Shown: positions 1 to 6,886, numbered from the stretch's first letter. The stretch is 9,058 bases of DNA from Bacteroidota bacterium (GCA_023457535.1 JAEWLN010000104.1:1-9058); one strand, 5' to 3'. Notes: generated from the letters alone by a model not told the origin. Numbers and translations: made by a program.

Positions 1-129
1 ATAGCCCCCTCCCCCTCCATATCGGCAAAATACGATTTTTTCAAACACCGGCCCTACAGAAAATCTATAGACATTCAATTCCCGATTGTACGATTAATCC
101 TGAATCGGAAACCGCCGCGCCCGTCCAAT

Positions 130-154
130 AAAAAACCACGAAGTCTATTCGTGG
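130..154 (-). terminator. Rho-independent terminator of the minus-strand gene at 178-1341
   Basis: A perfect 7-bp inverted repeat (CCACGAA at 136-142, TTCGTGG at 148-154) encloses a 5-nt loop. Read on the minus strand, it is followed at once by six T residues (135 down to 130). It begins about 25 nt after the stop codon of the minus-strand gene, which is the expected place for its terminator. The remaining bases of 1-177 show no start, motif or repeat that I can support as a gene. Confidence 0.85.
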
Positions 155-177
155 CTTGATTTACAATGTTATAAGCG

Positions 178-1341
178 TCAGGCAAATTTTTTCTCGACAA
201 TTTCCATAAACCGCTGCTCGTATTCTTCTTTGCCTTCCCAATTGTTGTAATCAGGCTTGACGATGTTATCGATGAAATTTTTGGCCTCTGTCAACGTATC
301 GATCGTAATGAGCTGTGACAACACGCGGTTGTAATCTTCGCTCGAGTTGTTGAACAAATGCTTCATAAACGCTATGCGGTCGTTGAGCCCGATCGTGATG
401 CCTTTGGAGACGCGGTCGTTGAGCGTTTCCTTATGGATCGGAATTACATTGGCCGTATCGCTGAACGTGCGGGAGATGGGTATCACATCCGGCTTGATTT
501 CCGGCTTGAGTTCGCGCGGTTGGATCACGTTTTGGCTGGCGTCGCGCAGTTCTGCCAGACGGCGGTTCGATTCGGCGAGTTCTGCCGCGCGCAAATCCTG
601 CGCTGAACTCTGCGTTGCGCCCATGGGAGTTTCGACTTCCTCGGGTTTGACAAATACCGGGTCTACGTAATCTTGTCCGAGCAAATCATCGAACGAAATT
701 TGTGCGGGCGTGATCTTAGGGGCGCCGGGTTTTTCTTCAGCTGTTTCGTCCTTGGGATCGAAAGACAGCTCAAAGGCAGGTTTAAACGAGGATGCGGCCG
801 GCGCTTCTGCAGCGATTTCTTTGGGCTTTTCCTCTTCAGCAGGTTCTTCTACCGGAGTTGGTTCGGGTTCGGGCGCGGGCTCAGGCTCGTTTTCTTGTTG
901 CTCTTTGTCGTCTTGGGCATCTTCCGTCGCCCGGGCTTCCACAGGCGCTACCTGTTCTTCAGGCGATTCAAGCCCGGCAACAGGTTCGGGTTGCGTTTGC
1001 GGTGCGTCGGCTTGGGCAGCCTGTTCAACCTCATCAGTCTGACGGGATGCATTCTGGCTCAGGTCCGATACGATACCGCCGATGGCTTGCGTTTTATCCG
1101 CCTGTTCGGGCGCGTCCTGCAGTGTATCGAAAGTCAAAGACAAGCGCTCTTCGACTTCTGCATGGCCGATCGTTGGACGCGCATCGGCAAAATGTTCCTC
1201 AACAAACCGCAGCACGGACAATTGTTCGTACAGCCGTTGCGCCTCCTGGTGCAGCTGCGCCAGATCGGACTTGTTCTTCATTTTTAAGATACGGTGCGCG
1301 ATGCTGATCAGTTCGGCTTCGAGTTTCTTTTTCATAACCAT
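178..1341 (-). CDS. Uncharacterised conserved flavobacterial protein with acidic Pro/Glu-rich linker
   Basis: This is a 387-residue protein with no function I can name. Residues 1-60 look helical and charged, with no signal peptide or membrane segment, so it is probably cytoplasmic. Residues about 75-240 form a low-complexity linker rich in Glu, Pro, Ala and Gln, with an EP/AP-repeat core near 151-170. Residues about 290-387 look like a folded helical domain: a DRIAFMKHLF stretch at 321-330, then SSEDYNRVLSQL, and KPDYNNWEGKEEYEQRF near 362-378. I believe this C-terminal block is conserved among flavobacterial homologues, but that is from memory. The layout suggests a tethered two-domain adaptor, which is inference. 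The start may be Met1 (1341) or Met3 (1335, followed by Lys-rich residues). It is transcribed divergently from tdk and ends at a strong terminator. Overlapping plus-strand frames are artefacts of the biased linker. Confidence 0.85.
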   Translation of the reverse strand: MVMKKKLEAELISIAHRILKMKNKSDLAQLHQEAQRLYEQLSVLRFVEEHFADARPTIGHAEVEERLSLTFDTLQDAPEQADKTQAIGGIVSDLSQNASRQTDEVEQAAQADAPQTQPEPVAGLESPEEQVAPVEARATEDAQDDKEQQENEPEPAPEPEPTPVEEPAEEEKPKEIAAEAPAASSFKPAFELSFDPKDETAEEKPGAPKITPAQISFDDLLGQDYVDPVFVKPEEVETPMGATQSSAQDLRAAELAESNRRLAELRDASQNVIQPRELKPEIKPDVIPISRTFSDTANVIPIHKETLNDRVSKGITIGLNDRIAFMKHLFNNSSEDYNRVLSQLITIDTLTEAKNFIDNIVKPDYNNWEGKEEYEQRFMEIVEKKFA

Positions 1342-1369
1342 AAAATTAGCGATACGTATAGACTTGGTG

Positions 1370-1377
1370 CAACTTTA
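1370..1377 (-). promoter_or_regulatory. Possible -7 box for the minus-strand gene at 178-1341
   Basis: On the minus strand this reads TAAAGTTG, one mismatch from the Bacteroidota TAnnTTTG -7 consensus. It lies about 30 nt upstream of the first ATG (1341). No TTG-type -33 element is visible at the usual 17-23 bp spacing, so the call rests on one weak box. Confidence 0.35.
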
Positions 1378-1424
1378 ATTTATTTCTTAACCGCGGCGAA
1401 GTTACCGTATTTGGAAAATTTTTC

Positions 1425-1432
1425 TACATTTG
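1425..1432 (+). promoter_or_regulatory. Probable -7 box of the tdk / murF-alr transcript
   Basis: TACATTTG matches TAnnTTTG, the -7 element of the Bacteroidota housekeeping sigma factor. Transcription would start near 1437-1439 and leave a leader of about 73 nt before the tdk ATG. A TTTG lies at 1410-1413, but its 11-bp spacing is shorter than the usual 17-23 bp, so I do not claim a -33 element. Confidence 0.6.
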
Positions 1433-1439
1433 AAACGAC

Positions 1440-1496
1440 GTAAAAATAGCAAATTTTTACATCGCCCAAACATAAACAAACATTCCTGTTTTCAGG
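1440..1496 (+). other. Structured tdk leader: two small hairpins
   Basis: The predicted 5' leader holds two inverted repeats. GTAAAAAT (1440-1447) pairs with ATTTTTAC (1453-1460) across a 5-nt loop, only a few bases from the predicted transcript end. CCTG (1485-1488) pairs with CAGG (1493-1496) across a TTTT loop, 14 nt before the tdk ATG. Both are short and the first is AT-rich, so a regulatory role is only a possibility. Confidence 0.3.
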
Positions 1497-1510
1497 TTGA
1501 AATTTACAAA

Positions 1511-2134
1511 ATGTTTCTCGAAAATACGGTAAATCATAAAGAACAATTTGGCTGGATCGAAGTGATCTGCGGTTCGATGTTTTCGGGAAAGACCGAAGAG
1601 CTCATCCGGCGGCTCAAACGCGCCCAGTTTGCACGGCAAAAAGTGGAGATTTTCAAACCGGCCATAGACAAGCGCTACCACGACGAAATGGTGGTGTCGC
1701 ACGATTCAAACGAAATACGCTCCACACCTGTTCCTGCCGCGGCCAATATCAGAATTCTTGCCCAGGGTTGTCAGGTAGTCGGCATCGACGAGGCGCAATT
1801 CTTTGACGATGAGATCGTGGCCGTTTGTAACGACCTGGCCAATCAAGGCATCCGCGTGATCGTCGCGGGGCTCGACATGGATTTTAAAGGCAATCCGTTT
1901 GGCCCGATGCCGGCACTAATGGCCACCGCCGAATATGTCACCAAAGTACACGCAGTTTGCACGCGCACGGGCAATCTGGCCAATTACAGTTTCAGAAAAG
2001 CCGACAACGACAACCTGGTGCTTCTGGGTGAGACCGAAGAATACGAACCGCTGAGCCGTGCTGCTTATTTCAATGCGATGTGGAGCCAGTCGGCGCACGA
2101 CATCCCGGTAAACAGCGATCCAAAACAAGACTGA
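1511..2134 (+). CDS. tdk: Thymidine kinase (TK1-like, type II)
   Basis: This cytoplasmic kinase phosphorylates thymidine to dTMP with ATP, in pyrimidine salvage. The 207-residue product has the P-loop GSMFSGKT at residues 21-28 and a DEAQF motif at 93-97 in which Glu94 is the expected catalytic base. The nucleoside-binding lasso follows, around residues 140-165. The usual structural zinc site is largely missing. Cys150 is kept, but the three other ligand positions appear to be Thr153, Ser182 and Ala185. ATG 1511 is chosen because it gives the expected MFLENTVN N-terminus; the frame stays open upstream to a TTG at 1430, but that TTG overlaps the -7 box. There is no clear Shine-Dalgarno sequence, as is usual in Bacteroidota. 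It is first in a two-gene operon, with murF-alr starting one base after the stop. Confidence 0.96.
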   Translation: MFLENTVNHKEQFGWIEVICGSMFSGKTEELIRRLKRAQFARQKVEIFKPAIDKRYHDEMVVSHDSNEIRSTPVPAAANIRILAQGCQVVGIDEAQFFDDEIVAVCNDLANQGIRVIVAGLDMDFKGNPFGPMPALMATAEYVTKVHAVCTRTGNLANYSFRKADNDNLVLLGETEEYEPLSRAAYFNAMWSQSAHDIPVNSDPKQD

Positions 2135-2135
2135 T

Positions 2136-4580
2136 TTGGCATTATTACTCCAAAATATCATTCCGGTCATTCACGCCCAATGGCTCGGGGAATCGGACCA
2201 GATGCCGATCGACCACATCTCCATCGACAGCAGGTCGCTGCAAAATGGCATCGGCACGTTGTTTTTTGCGCTTTCGGGGCCCAACAACGACGCGCACCAT
2301 TACATTGGCGAGCTCATCGATACGGGCGTACTCAACTTTGTCGTCACGCGGATCCCGGACGAAGTGCGCGGACAGGCGAATTTTCTGGTGGTCGACAACA
2401 CGCTCACGGCCTTGCAGCAATTTGCGGCCTTTTACAGAAGCCAGTTCCATTTTCCGGTCATCGGCATTACAGGCAGCAACGGCAAGACGATCGTCAAGGA
2501 ATGGCTCAATTTTTTGCTCGGGCCCGACTACAACATCATCCGAAGCCCAAAAAGTTACAATTCGCAGGTAGGCGTGCCGCTTTCCGTAATGTCCATCAAC
2601 GAAAAACACAACCTTGGGATTTTTGAGGCCGGCATTTCGACGATGGGCGAAATGGAAAAGCTCGAACGCATGATCCGACCGACGATTGGGGTTTTGACCA
2701 ACATCGGATCGGCGCATGACGAAGGGTTTGCGAACATCGGCGAGAAGATCAAGCAGAAACTCAAGCTTTTTTCGCACGCGGATTTGCTGATCTGCCATAA
2801 AAACAAGACGATCGATGCATTTTTGAACCCATCGGTCAAAACCTTTACGTGGAGTTGCAAACACGAGGACGCCGATGTATTCATCGCCCAAAAGCCCATC
2901 GTCGACAAAACGCTGCTCAAAGTCAAAACCGCCGACGACGAATTTGAGATCAAAGTGCCGTTCCACGACGATGCATCGGTCGAAAACGCGATCCAATGCA
3001 TGATGGTCATGCTGCACTTTGGCTATGACGCCAAGGTGATCGAAGACCGGATGGGTTTGCTGTTCCCTGTTGAAATGCGGCTCAAGGTCAAAAACGGCAT
3101 CCACAATTCGATGATCATCGACGACAGTTACAGCTCTGATTTTCAATCGCTAAAAATTGCGCTCGACTTTCTCGAAAATCAAAAACACTACAAAAAGAAG
3201 ACGCTGATCTTATCGGACATTTACCAAAGCGGACTCTCGAACGACGATTTGTACAACCAGGTCGCAGAATTGGTCATTACCAACAAAATCAACCGAATGA
3301 TTGTCGTGGGCGAAACCATTTCACAGTTCAGGAACAAGTTTTTGAACTGTACCGCCTTTGCGTCGACCAAAGATTTGATGGCGGCCATCGACACGCTGAC
3401 CTTTGGCAACGAAACCATATTGATCAAAGGCGCGCGCGATTTCCGGTTTGAAGAAATTGTGTCGCTGTTGGAAGAAAAAACGCACGAAACGGTACTTGAG
3501 ATCAACCTTAACGCCATTTCGCATAACCTCAACTATTACCGCTCGAAGCTCAAACCTGAAACCAGGCTCATGGTCATGGTCAAGGCCTTCGGTTACGGCA
3601 ATGGCGGGTTTGAAATTGCCAAATTGCTCGAACACCACAAAACCGACTACCTGGGCGTGGCTTTTGCCGATGAGGGCATCGCGCTCAAAAACGCCGGTAT
3701 TTCACTGCCGATTATGGTCATGAACCCGGAAAACACAAGTTTTACCGCCATCATCCAGCATGGGCTCGAACCCGAGATTTACAGCATCAAAGGGCTCAAC
3801 GCGTTCATCCGCACCGCCGAACAAAAAAAATGCAGGGCCTACCCGATCCACATCAAACTCGACACCGGCATGCACCGTTTGGGTTTTCAGGAACACCAGC
3901 TTGAAGAGCTCATTTTTACGCTGCGTTCGCACCCGTCGGTCAAGGTAAAAAGCGTTTTGTCGCACCTGGCCACGAGCGATGAGCCGATGCACCGCGATTT
4001 TGCGCTCGGGCAGATCGCGCTGTTTGAACAACTCTCATCGCGACTGGTGTCCGAACTGGGCATTCAACCCATCAGGCACATCCTGAACACGTCTGGCATC
4101 GAGCATTTTCCGCAGGCGCAGTACGACATGGTGCGACTGGGCATCGGGCTTTACGGCATTTCGAACGATTCCGATGAACAGAAATTCCTTGAAAACGTCG
4201 GGACGCTCAAATCGATCATTTCGCAGTTGCGAACCATTCCCGAAGGCGATTCTGTTGGTTATGGCCGACGATTCGTAGCCGATCGGGTCACCAAAGTCGC
4301 CACGATCCCTATTGGTTACGCCGACGGCATTTCGCGCCATTGGGGCAACGGGGTTGGTTTTGTAACGATCAATGGCAAAAAGGCATCCATTCTCGGGTCG
4401 GTCTGCATGGACATGCTTATGGTCGACGCCACTGACATCAAGTGCAAAGAAGGCGATGCGGTAACGATTTTTGGCGACAGTCCTACAGTGATCCACATGG
4501 CGCAAAAGCTCGGAACGATCCCGTATGAAATCCTGACGAGCATTTCGCAGCGCGTCAAACGCGTTTTTTATCGTGAATAA
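2136..4580 (+). CDS. murF-alr: Bifunctional UDP-MurNAc-tripeptide:D-Ala-D-Ala ligase / alanine racemase
   Basis: This 814-residue cytoplasmic fusion serves peptidoglycan synthesis. Residues 1 to about 450 are MurF, the Mur ligase that joins D-Ala-D-Ala to UDP-MurNAc-tripeptide using ATP. The N-terminal domain has DSR near 28-30. The P-loop TGSNGKT is at 112-118 (Lys117), EAGIST and a GSAHDEG motif follow, and DDSY sits at 329-332. The usual DDSYNANP is here DDSYSSDF. Residues about 452-814 are a fold-type III alanine racemase, converting L-Ala to D-Ala. It has the PLP lysine Lys483 in MVKAFGYGNG, the catalytic tyrosine Tyr709 in SVGYGR, then GYADG and VCMDM. I use the TTG at 2136, because the first ATG (2202) would remove the start of the MurF N-terminal domain. 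The gene lies 1 bp after the tdk stop, so translational coupling is likely. MurF-Alr fusions are known in Bacteroidota. Confidence 0.95.
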   Translation: MALLLQNIIPVIHAQWLGESDQMPIDHISIDSRSLQNGIGTLFFALSGPNNDAHHYIGELIDTGVLNFVVTRIPDEVRGQANFLVVDNTLTALQQFAAFYRSQFHFPVIGITGSNGKTIVKEWLNFLLGPDYNIIRSPKSYNSQVGVPLSVMSINEKHNLGIFEAGISTMGEMEKLERMIRPTIGVLTNIGSAHDEGFANIGEKIKQKLKLFSHADLLICHKNKTIDAFLNPSVKTFTWSCKHEDADVFIAQKPIVDKTLLKVKTADDEFEIKVPFHDDASVENAIQCMMVMLHFGYDAKVIEDRMGLLFPVEMRLKVKNGIHNSMIIDDSYSSDFQSLKIALDFLENQKHYKKKTLILSDIYQSGLSNDDLYNQVAELVITNKINRMIVVGETISQFRNKFLNCTAFASTKDLMAAIDTLTFGNETILIKGARDFRFEEIVSLLEEKTHETVLEINLNAISHNLNYYRSKLKPETRLMVMVKAFGYGNGGFEIAKLLEHHKTDYLGVAFADEGIALKNAGISLPIMVMNPENTSFTAIIQHGLEPEIYSIKGLNAFIRTAEQKKCRAYPIHIKLDTGMHRLGFQEHQLEELIFTLRSHPSVKVKSVLSHLATSDEPMHRDFALGQIALFEQLSSRLVSELGIQPIRHILNTSGIEHFPQAQYDMVRLGIGLYGISNDSDEQKFLENVGTLKSIISQLRTIPEGDSVGYGRRFVADRVTKVATIPIGYADGISRHWGNGVGFVTINGKKASILGSVCMDMLMVDATDIKCKEGDAVTIFGDSPTVIHMAQKLGTIPYEILTSISQRVKRVFYRE
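4551..4569 (+). terminator. Terminator-like hairpin inside the last codons of murF-alr
   Basis: CGCGT (4551-4555) pairs with ACGCG (4559-4563) around a CAA loop and is followed by six T residues (4564-4569). All of this lies before the TAA at 4578-4580. It has the form of a short intrinsic terminator, and no other hairpin plus T-run appears between murF-alr and mscL. The stem is only 5 bp and the bases also encode the C-terminal RVKRVF, so coincidence is possible. Confidence 0.4.
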
Positions 4581-4603
4581 CGCCGACTTGTTAAAATTTT
4601 AAC

Positions 4604-4611
4604 TACTTTAG
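4604..4611 (+). promoter_or_regulatory. Possible -7 box for mscL
   Basis: TACTTTAG is one mismatch from TAnnTTTG and lies about 40 nt before the mscL ATG, giving a leader near 35 nt. A TTG at 4588-4590 is only 13 bp upstream, shorter than the usual spacing, so support is weak. The 71-bp gap contains nothing else I recognise apart from the AT palindrome TTAAAATTTTAA at 4591-4602. Confidence 0.35.
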
Positions 4612-4651
4612 GACTACCGTAAGTCAATTTTTCAATTTAATACTATCAATT

Positions 4652-5035
4652 ATGGGAATGATGTCAGAATTTAAAGAGTTTATTGCCAAAGGGAACGTGA
4701 TGGACCTGGCTGTCGGGGTCATCATTGGGGCGGCATTCGGGAAGATCGTCACTTCACTCGTCGAAGACGTGATCACGCCCGCTTTATTGACGCCGGCGCT
4801 CAAAGCCGCGCAACTCGAAAACATCGAACAGCTCAAAACCGACGGCGGCATCTTGTACGGCAAGTTTCTTGGCGCGTGCATCGGGTTTCTGGTCATCGCT
4901 TTCGTGATCTTCCTGCTTGTAAAAGGCGTTAACAGCATGCGCCGTAAAGAACAAGCCGCTCCGGCCGCGCCACCGGCACCAACCAATGAGGAAAAACTGC
5001 TCATGGAAATCCGCGACGCGCTCAAAAACAGGTAA
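4652..5035 (+). CDS. mscL: Large-conductance mechanosensitive channel MscL
   Basis: MscL is a homopentameric inner-membrane channel that opens under membrane tension and releases solutes during osmotic down-shock. The 127-residue product shows the family layout: a short amphipathic N-terminal helix (SEFKEF), then TM1 with the highly conserved GNVMDLAVGVIIGAAFGKIV pore segment near residues 14-33. A periplasmic loop with ALKAAQLENIEQLKTDGG follows. TM2 includes IGFLVIAFVIFLLVKGVN (about 73-90). Next come a basic stretch (RRKE), an Ala/Pro linker (AAPAAPPAP) and the C-terminal helix EEKLLMEIRDALK. Length and motifs are normal. Met1, Met3 and Met4 are all possible starts; the first is taken. Asd follows in the same direction, but a strong terminator lies between them, so mscL is probably its own unit or the tail of the murF-alr unit. 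Confidence 0.96.
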   Translation: MGMMSEFKEFIAKGNVMDLAVGVIIGAAFGKIVTSLVEDVITPALLTPALKAAQLENIEQLKTDGGILYGKFLGACIGFLVIAFVIFLLVKGVNSMRRKEQAAPAAPPAPTNEEKLLMEIRDALKNR

Positions 5036-5068
5036 CGTTCCGCTACATTACATATTCAATGTCTCACT

Positions 5069-5095
5069 AAACCGTCCGAAACCCGGACGGTTTTT
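5069..5095 (+). terminator. Rho-independent terminator after mscL
   Basis: A perfect 10-bp stem is formed by 5069-5078 (core ACCGTCCG) and 5084-5093 (core CGGACGGT) around the loop AAACC. The T-run spans 5091-5095. It sits 33 nt after the mscL stop and 39 nt upstream of the asd -7 box, cleanly separating the two units. Confidence 0.9.
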
Positions 5096-5133
5096 CTTGG
5101 CATAAAATTTAGATTTTTTCGACAAATTCTGTC

Positions 5134-5141
5134 TACTTTTG
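5134..5141 (+). promoter_or_regulatory. Probable -7 box of asd
   Basis: TACTTTTG fits TAnnTTTG exactly and is followed by CA. Transcription would begin near 5146-5148, giving a leader of about 20 nt to the ATG at 5166. I see no convincing TTG -33 element at 17-23 bp. Confidence 0.6.
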
Positions 5142-5165
5142 CATGGAAATTTAAATCCCCTGGTT

Positions 5166-6152
5166 ATGAAAGTCGCTGTTGTTGGCGCCACCGGAATGGT
5201 GGGCGAAGTCATGCTTAAAGTGTTGGCCGAACGTAATTTTCCGGTTACTGAACTGATTCCGGTCGCGTCCGAGAAATCGATCGGCAAAGAAATCGAATTC
5301 AAAGGCAACCGGTATAAAGTTGTTGGCATGCAGCAAGCGGTCGACATGGAGCCGCAGATCGCGATCTTTTCGGCCGGCGGCGCTACGTCGCTCGAATGGG
5401 CTCCTATTTTTGCGTCTCGCGGAACGACGGTGATAGACAATTCGTCGGCCTGGCGTATGGATGAAACCAAGAAGCTCATCGTGCCGGAAATCAACGCATC
5501 GGAACTGACCCCAAATGACAAGATCATTGCCAACCCGAACTGCTCGACGATTCAAATGGTGCTCGCGCTCGCGCCGCTGCATAAAAAGTACAAGATCAGG
5601 CGCGTGGTGGTTTCGACGTATCAGTCGGTGACCGGAACCGGTGTCAAAGCGGTCGCGCAACTCGAAAACGAATACGCGGGCGTGCAGGGCGAGATGGCTT
5701 ACAAATATCCGATTCACCGCAATGTAATCCCGCAAATCGACGTGTTTGAGGAAAACGGCTACACCAAGGAAGAAATGAAAATGGTGCGCGAAACGCATAA
5801 AATCCTCGATAAAAATATTGCCGTGACATCCACCACGGTGCGCATTCCGGTAGTGGGCGGGCACAGCGAATCGGTCAATATCGAATTTGAGAACGACTTT
5901 GACCTGGCGGATGTCCGCAGGATTTTGCATGAAACGCCCGGTATTACCGTGCAGGACAACACCGACACGTTTACATATCCGATGCCGATTTACGCGCACG
6001 GCAAAGACGATGTTTTTGTAGGCCGCATCCGGCGCGATGAAAGTCAGCCCAACACGCTCAACATGTGGATCGTGGCCGATAATTTACGGAAAGGCGCCGC
6101 GACCAATGCGGTTCAGATTGCTGAATATGTCGTAGCCCACGAACTGGTATAA
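5166..6152 (+). CDS. asd: Aspartate-semialdehyde dehydrogenase
   Basis: Asd reduces L-aspartyl-4-phosphate to aspartate 4-semialdehyde with NADPH. This is the branch step leading to lysine and diaminopimelate, threonine and methionine. The 328-residue cytoplasmic enzyme opens with a Rossmann nucleotide motif, GATGMVG, at residues 7-13. It has FSAGG (the loop before SLEW), DNSSAWR, and the catalytic cysteine Cys126 in NPNCST. STYQSVTGTG follows, and the catalytic histidine His233 lies in RIPVVGGHSES. Length matches the roughly 330-residue Gram-positive/Bacteroidota form rather than the longer E. coli one. ATG 5166 is chosen because it gives MKVAVVGATGM directly. A TTG at 5139 would add nine residues but lies inside the -7 box. 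It is flanked by terminators on both sides, so it is probably monocistronic. No missing catalytic residue is seen. Confidence 0.97.
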   Translation: MKVAVVGATGMVGEVMLKVLAERNFPVTELIPVASEKSIGKEIEFKGNRYKVVGMQQAVDMEPQIAIFSAGGATSLEWAPIFASRGTTVIDNSSAWRMDETKKLIVPEINASELTPNDKIIANPNCSTIQMVLALAPLHKKYKIRRVVVSTYQSVTGTGVKAVAQLENEYAGVQGEMAYKYPIHRNVIPQIDVFEENGYTKEEMKMVRETHKILDKNIAVTSTTVRIPVVGGHSESVNIEFENDFDLADVRRILHETPGITVQDNTDTFTYPMPIYAHGKDDVFVGRIRRDESQPNTLNMWIVADNLRKGAATNAVQIAEYVVAHELV

Positions 6153-6160
6153 TCACAAAA

Positions 6161-6189
6161 AAAAGAGCGCTCCAAACGGGCGCTCTTTT
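6161..6189. terminator. Bidirectional terminator between asd and the convergent lipoprotein gene
   Basis: A 10-bp stem (AAAAGAGCGC at 6161-6170 with GCGCTCTTTT at 6180-6189) is extended inward by a T-G and a C-G pair, leaving a 5-nt loop (6173-6177). A T-run follows on both strands: four T on the plus strand, and eight on the minus strand from the A-run 6157-6164. It starts 8 nt after the asd stop and ends 15 nt before the minus-strand gene's stop, so it serves both. Confidence 0.88.
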
Positions 6190-6204
6190 CATTTTAAGTC
6201 GTAT

Positions 6205-6846
6205 TTAGTGGTCTTCCGTAACGACCACTTTGAACGAGCCGTTGGTGATGTTGATCACATCGGTCGCATCGTTCTGGTTGTACACCTTGCAGTTGAACGT
6301 GCCGGCAATTGTCTTGGTTTTAATGCCCAGTTCTTCGCCTTGGGACGATGATGTTACGGTAAACGTACTGCCGGCCTGGCTTCCGCCGTCTGAATAATAA
6401 TATTGACCATCACTTTTTTTGTACCCTACGCTGACGCCTTTGAGGTGTTGGTTGTTGTTTTGATCGGACGTCAGATAATTGGTAGGGATGGTTTCAAATG
6501 CATCGTAAAATTCATCTGATTCTTCCTCATAACTTCCGTGGTAAACATTTTCGAACGAAACGTACATGTTCTCCTCGGCCATGAACTCCGGCGCGAATTG
6601 CCCGCCGTAAGAAAACCAGCGGTCAAAATCGAGTGACGAAACGCTTGTGATCGGGCCGTACATAATCGGGCTTAAAGCGTTGTTGAGATAAAAGGTGTAG
6701 TCAAAACCCGCCCCTTCTTTGGTGCCGCGCATGTACGCATACGGTTCACCGGATGGATTGTTCATAGTTGGATAATACGGATCATTGTTGTCCGAGCTAC
6801 AGGAAAACAGCACCAGCGATAGTGCTAAAAGGCCGAGTTTTTTCAT
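6205..6846 (-). CDS. Hypothetical exported lipoprotein
   Basis: This 213-residue protein has a type II signal peptide: MKK, a hydrophobic stretch (LGLLALSLVLF), then a lipobox ending in Cys16. The mature N-terminus, C-SSDNND, is Ser/Asp-rich. Such sequences after the lipid Cys resemble the export signals that send lipoproteins to the cell surface in Bacteroidota, so surface exposure is possible but inferred. The rest is rich in Tyr, Ser, Asn, Asp and Gly and looks beta-rich. The C-terminal part (IAGTFNCKVYNQ, then INITNGSFKVVV, about residues 172-209) resembles small flavobacterial lipoproteins ending in a 'GTF...ITNGSF' strand pair. I cannot assign a family or ligand. It is convergent with asd, sharing a terminator, and divergent from the His/Cys protein across 105 bp. 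A weak -7-like TAGATTTA lies on its strand at 6886-6879. Confidence 0.85.
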   Translation of the reverse strand: MKKLGLLALSLVLFSCSSDNNDPYYPTMNNPSGEPYAYMRGTKEGAGFDYTFYLNNALSPIMYGPITSVSSLDFDRWFSYGGQFAPEFMAEENMYVSFENVYHGSYEEESDEFYDAFETIPTNYLTSDQNNNQHLKGVSVGYKKSDGQYYYSDGGSQAGSTFTVTSSSQGEELGIKTKTIAGTFNCKVYNQNDATDVINITNGSFKVVVTEDH

Positions 6847-6878
6847 TTTTCTGGTTTTGGTTTGGTTGATAATGTCTG

Positions 6879-6886
6879 TAAATCTA
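6879..6886 (-). promoter_or_regulatory. Possible -7 box of the lipoprotein gene
   Basis: On the minus strand this reads TAGATTTA, matching TAnnTTTG except for the last base, about 33 nt upstream of the lipoprotein ATG. No -33 partner is visible. Tentative. Confidence 0.3.

Noticed and set aside
1..159. Frame 1 is open from the window edge to a TGA at 157-159
   Set aside because: It runs through the terminator hairpin of the minus-strand gene and has no family-like sequence. Too short to support as the tail of a gene.
673..1307. Several plus-strand open frames opposite the minus-strand gene
   Set aside because: They lie opposite the low-complexity Pro/Glu linker, whose repetitive codons suppress stops on the other strand. 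Their products are Arg/Gly/Phe- or Ser-rich with no domain.
1430..1510. In-frame 27-residue N-terminal extension of tdk from a TTG
   Set aside because: The TTG overlaps the -7 box, and the extension has no match to the usual Tdk N-terminus, which begins MFLEN.
2145..3146. Long open frame on the minus strand opposite murF
   Set aside because: It is antisense to the clearly coding MurF domain, has no recognisable motif, and is rich in Arg, Asp, His and Val as expected from the complement of GC-biased codons.
4591..4602. TTAAAATTTTAA palindrome upstream of mscL
   Set aside because: It lacks the central base of a 7-1-7 operator and is simple AT sequence. It shows that such palindromes can arise by chance and tempers the operator call at 6912-6926.
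5139..5165. Nine-residue upstream extension of asd from a TTG
   Set aside because: The TTG is the end of the TACTTTTG promoter box. The ATG at 5166 gives the normal MKVAVVGATG start.
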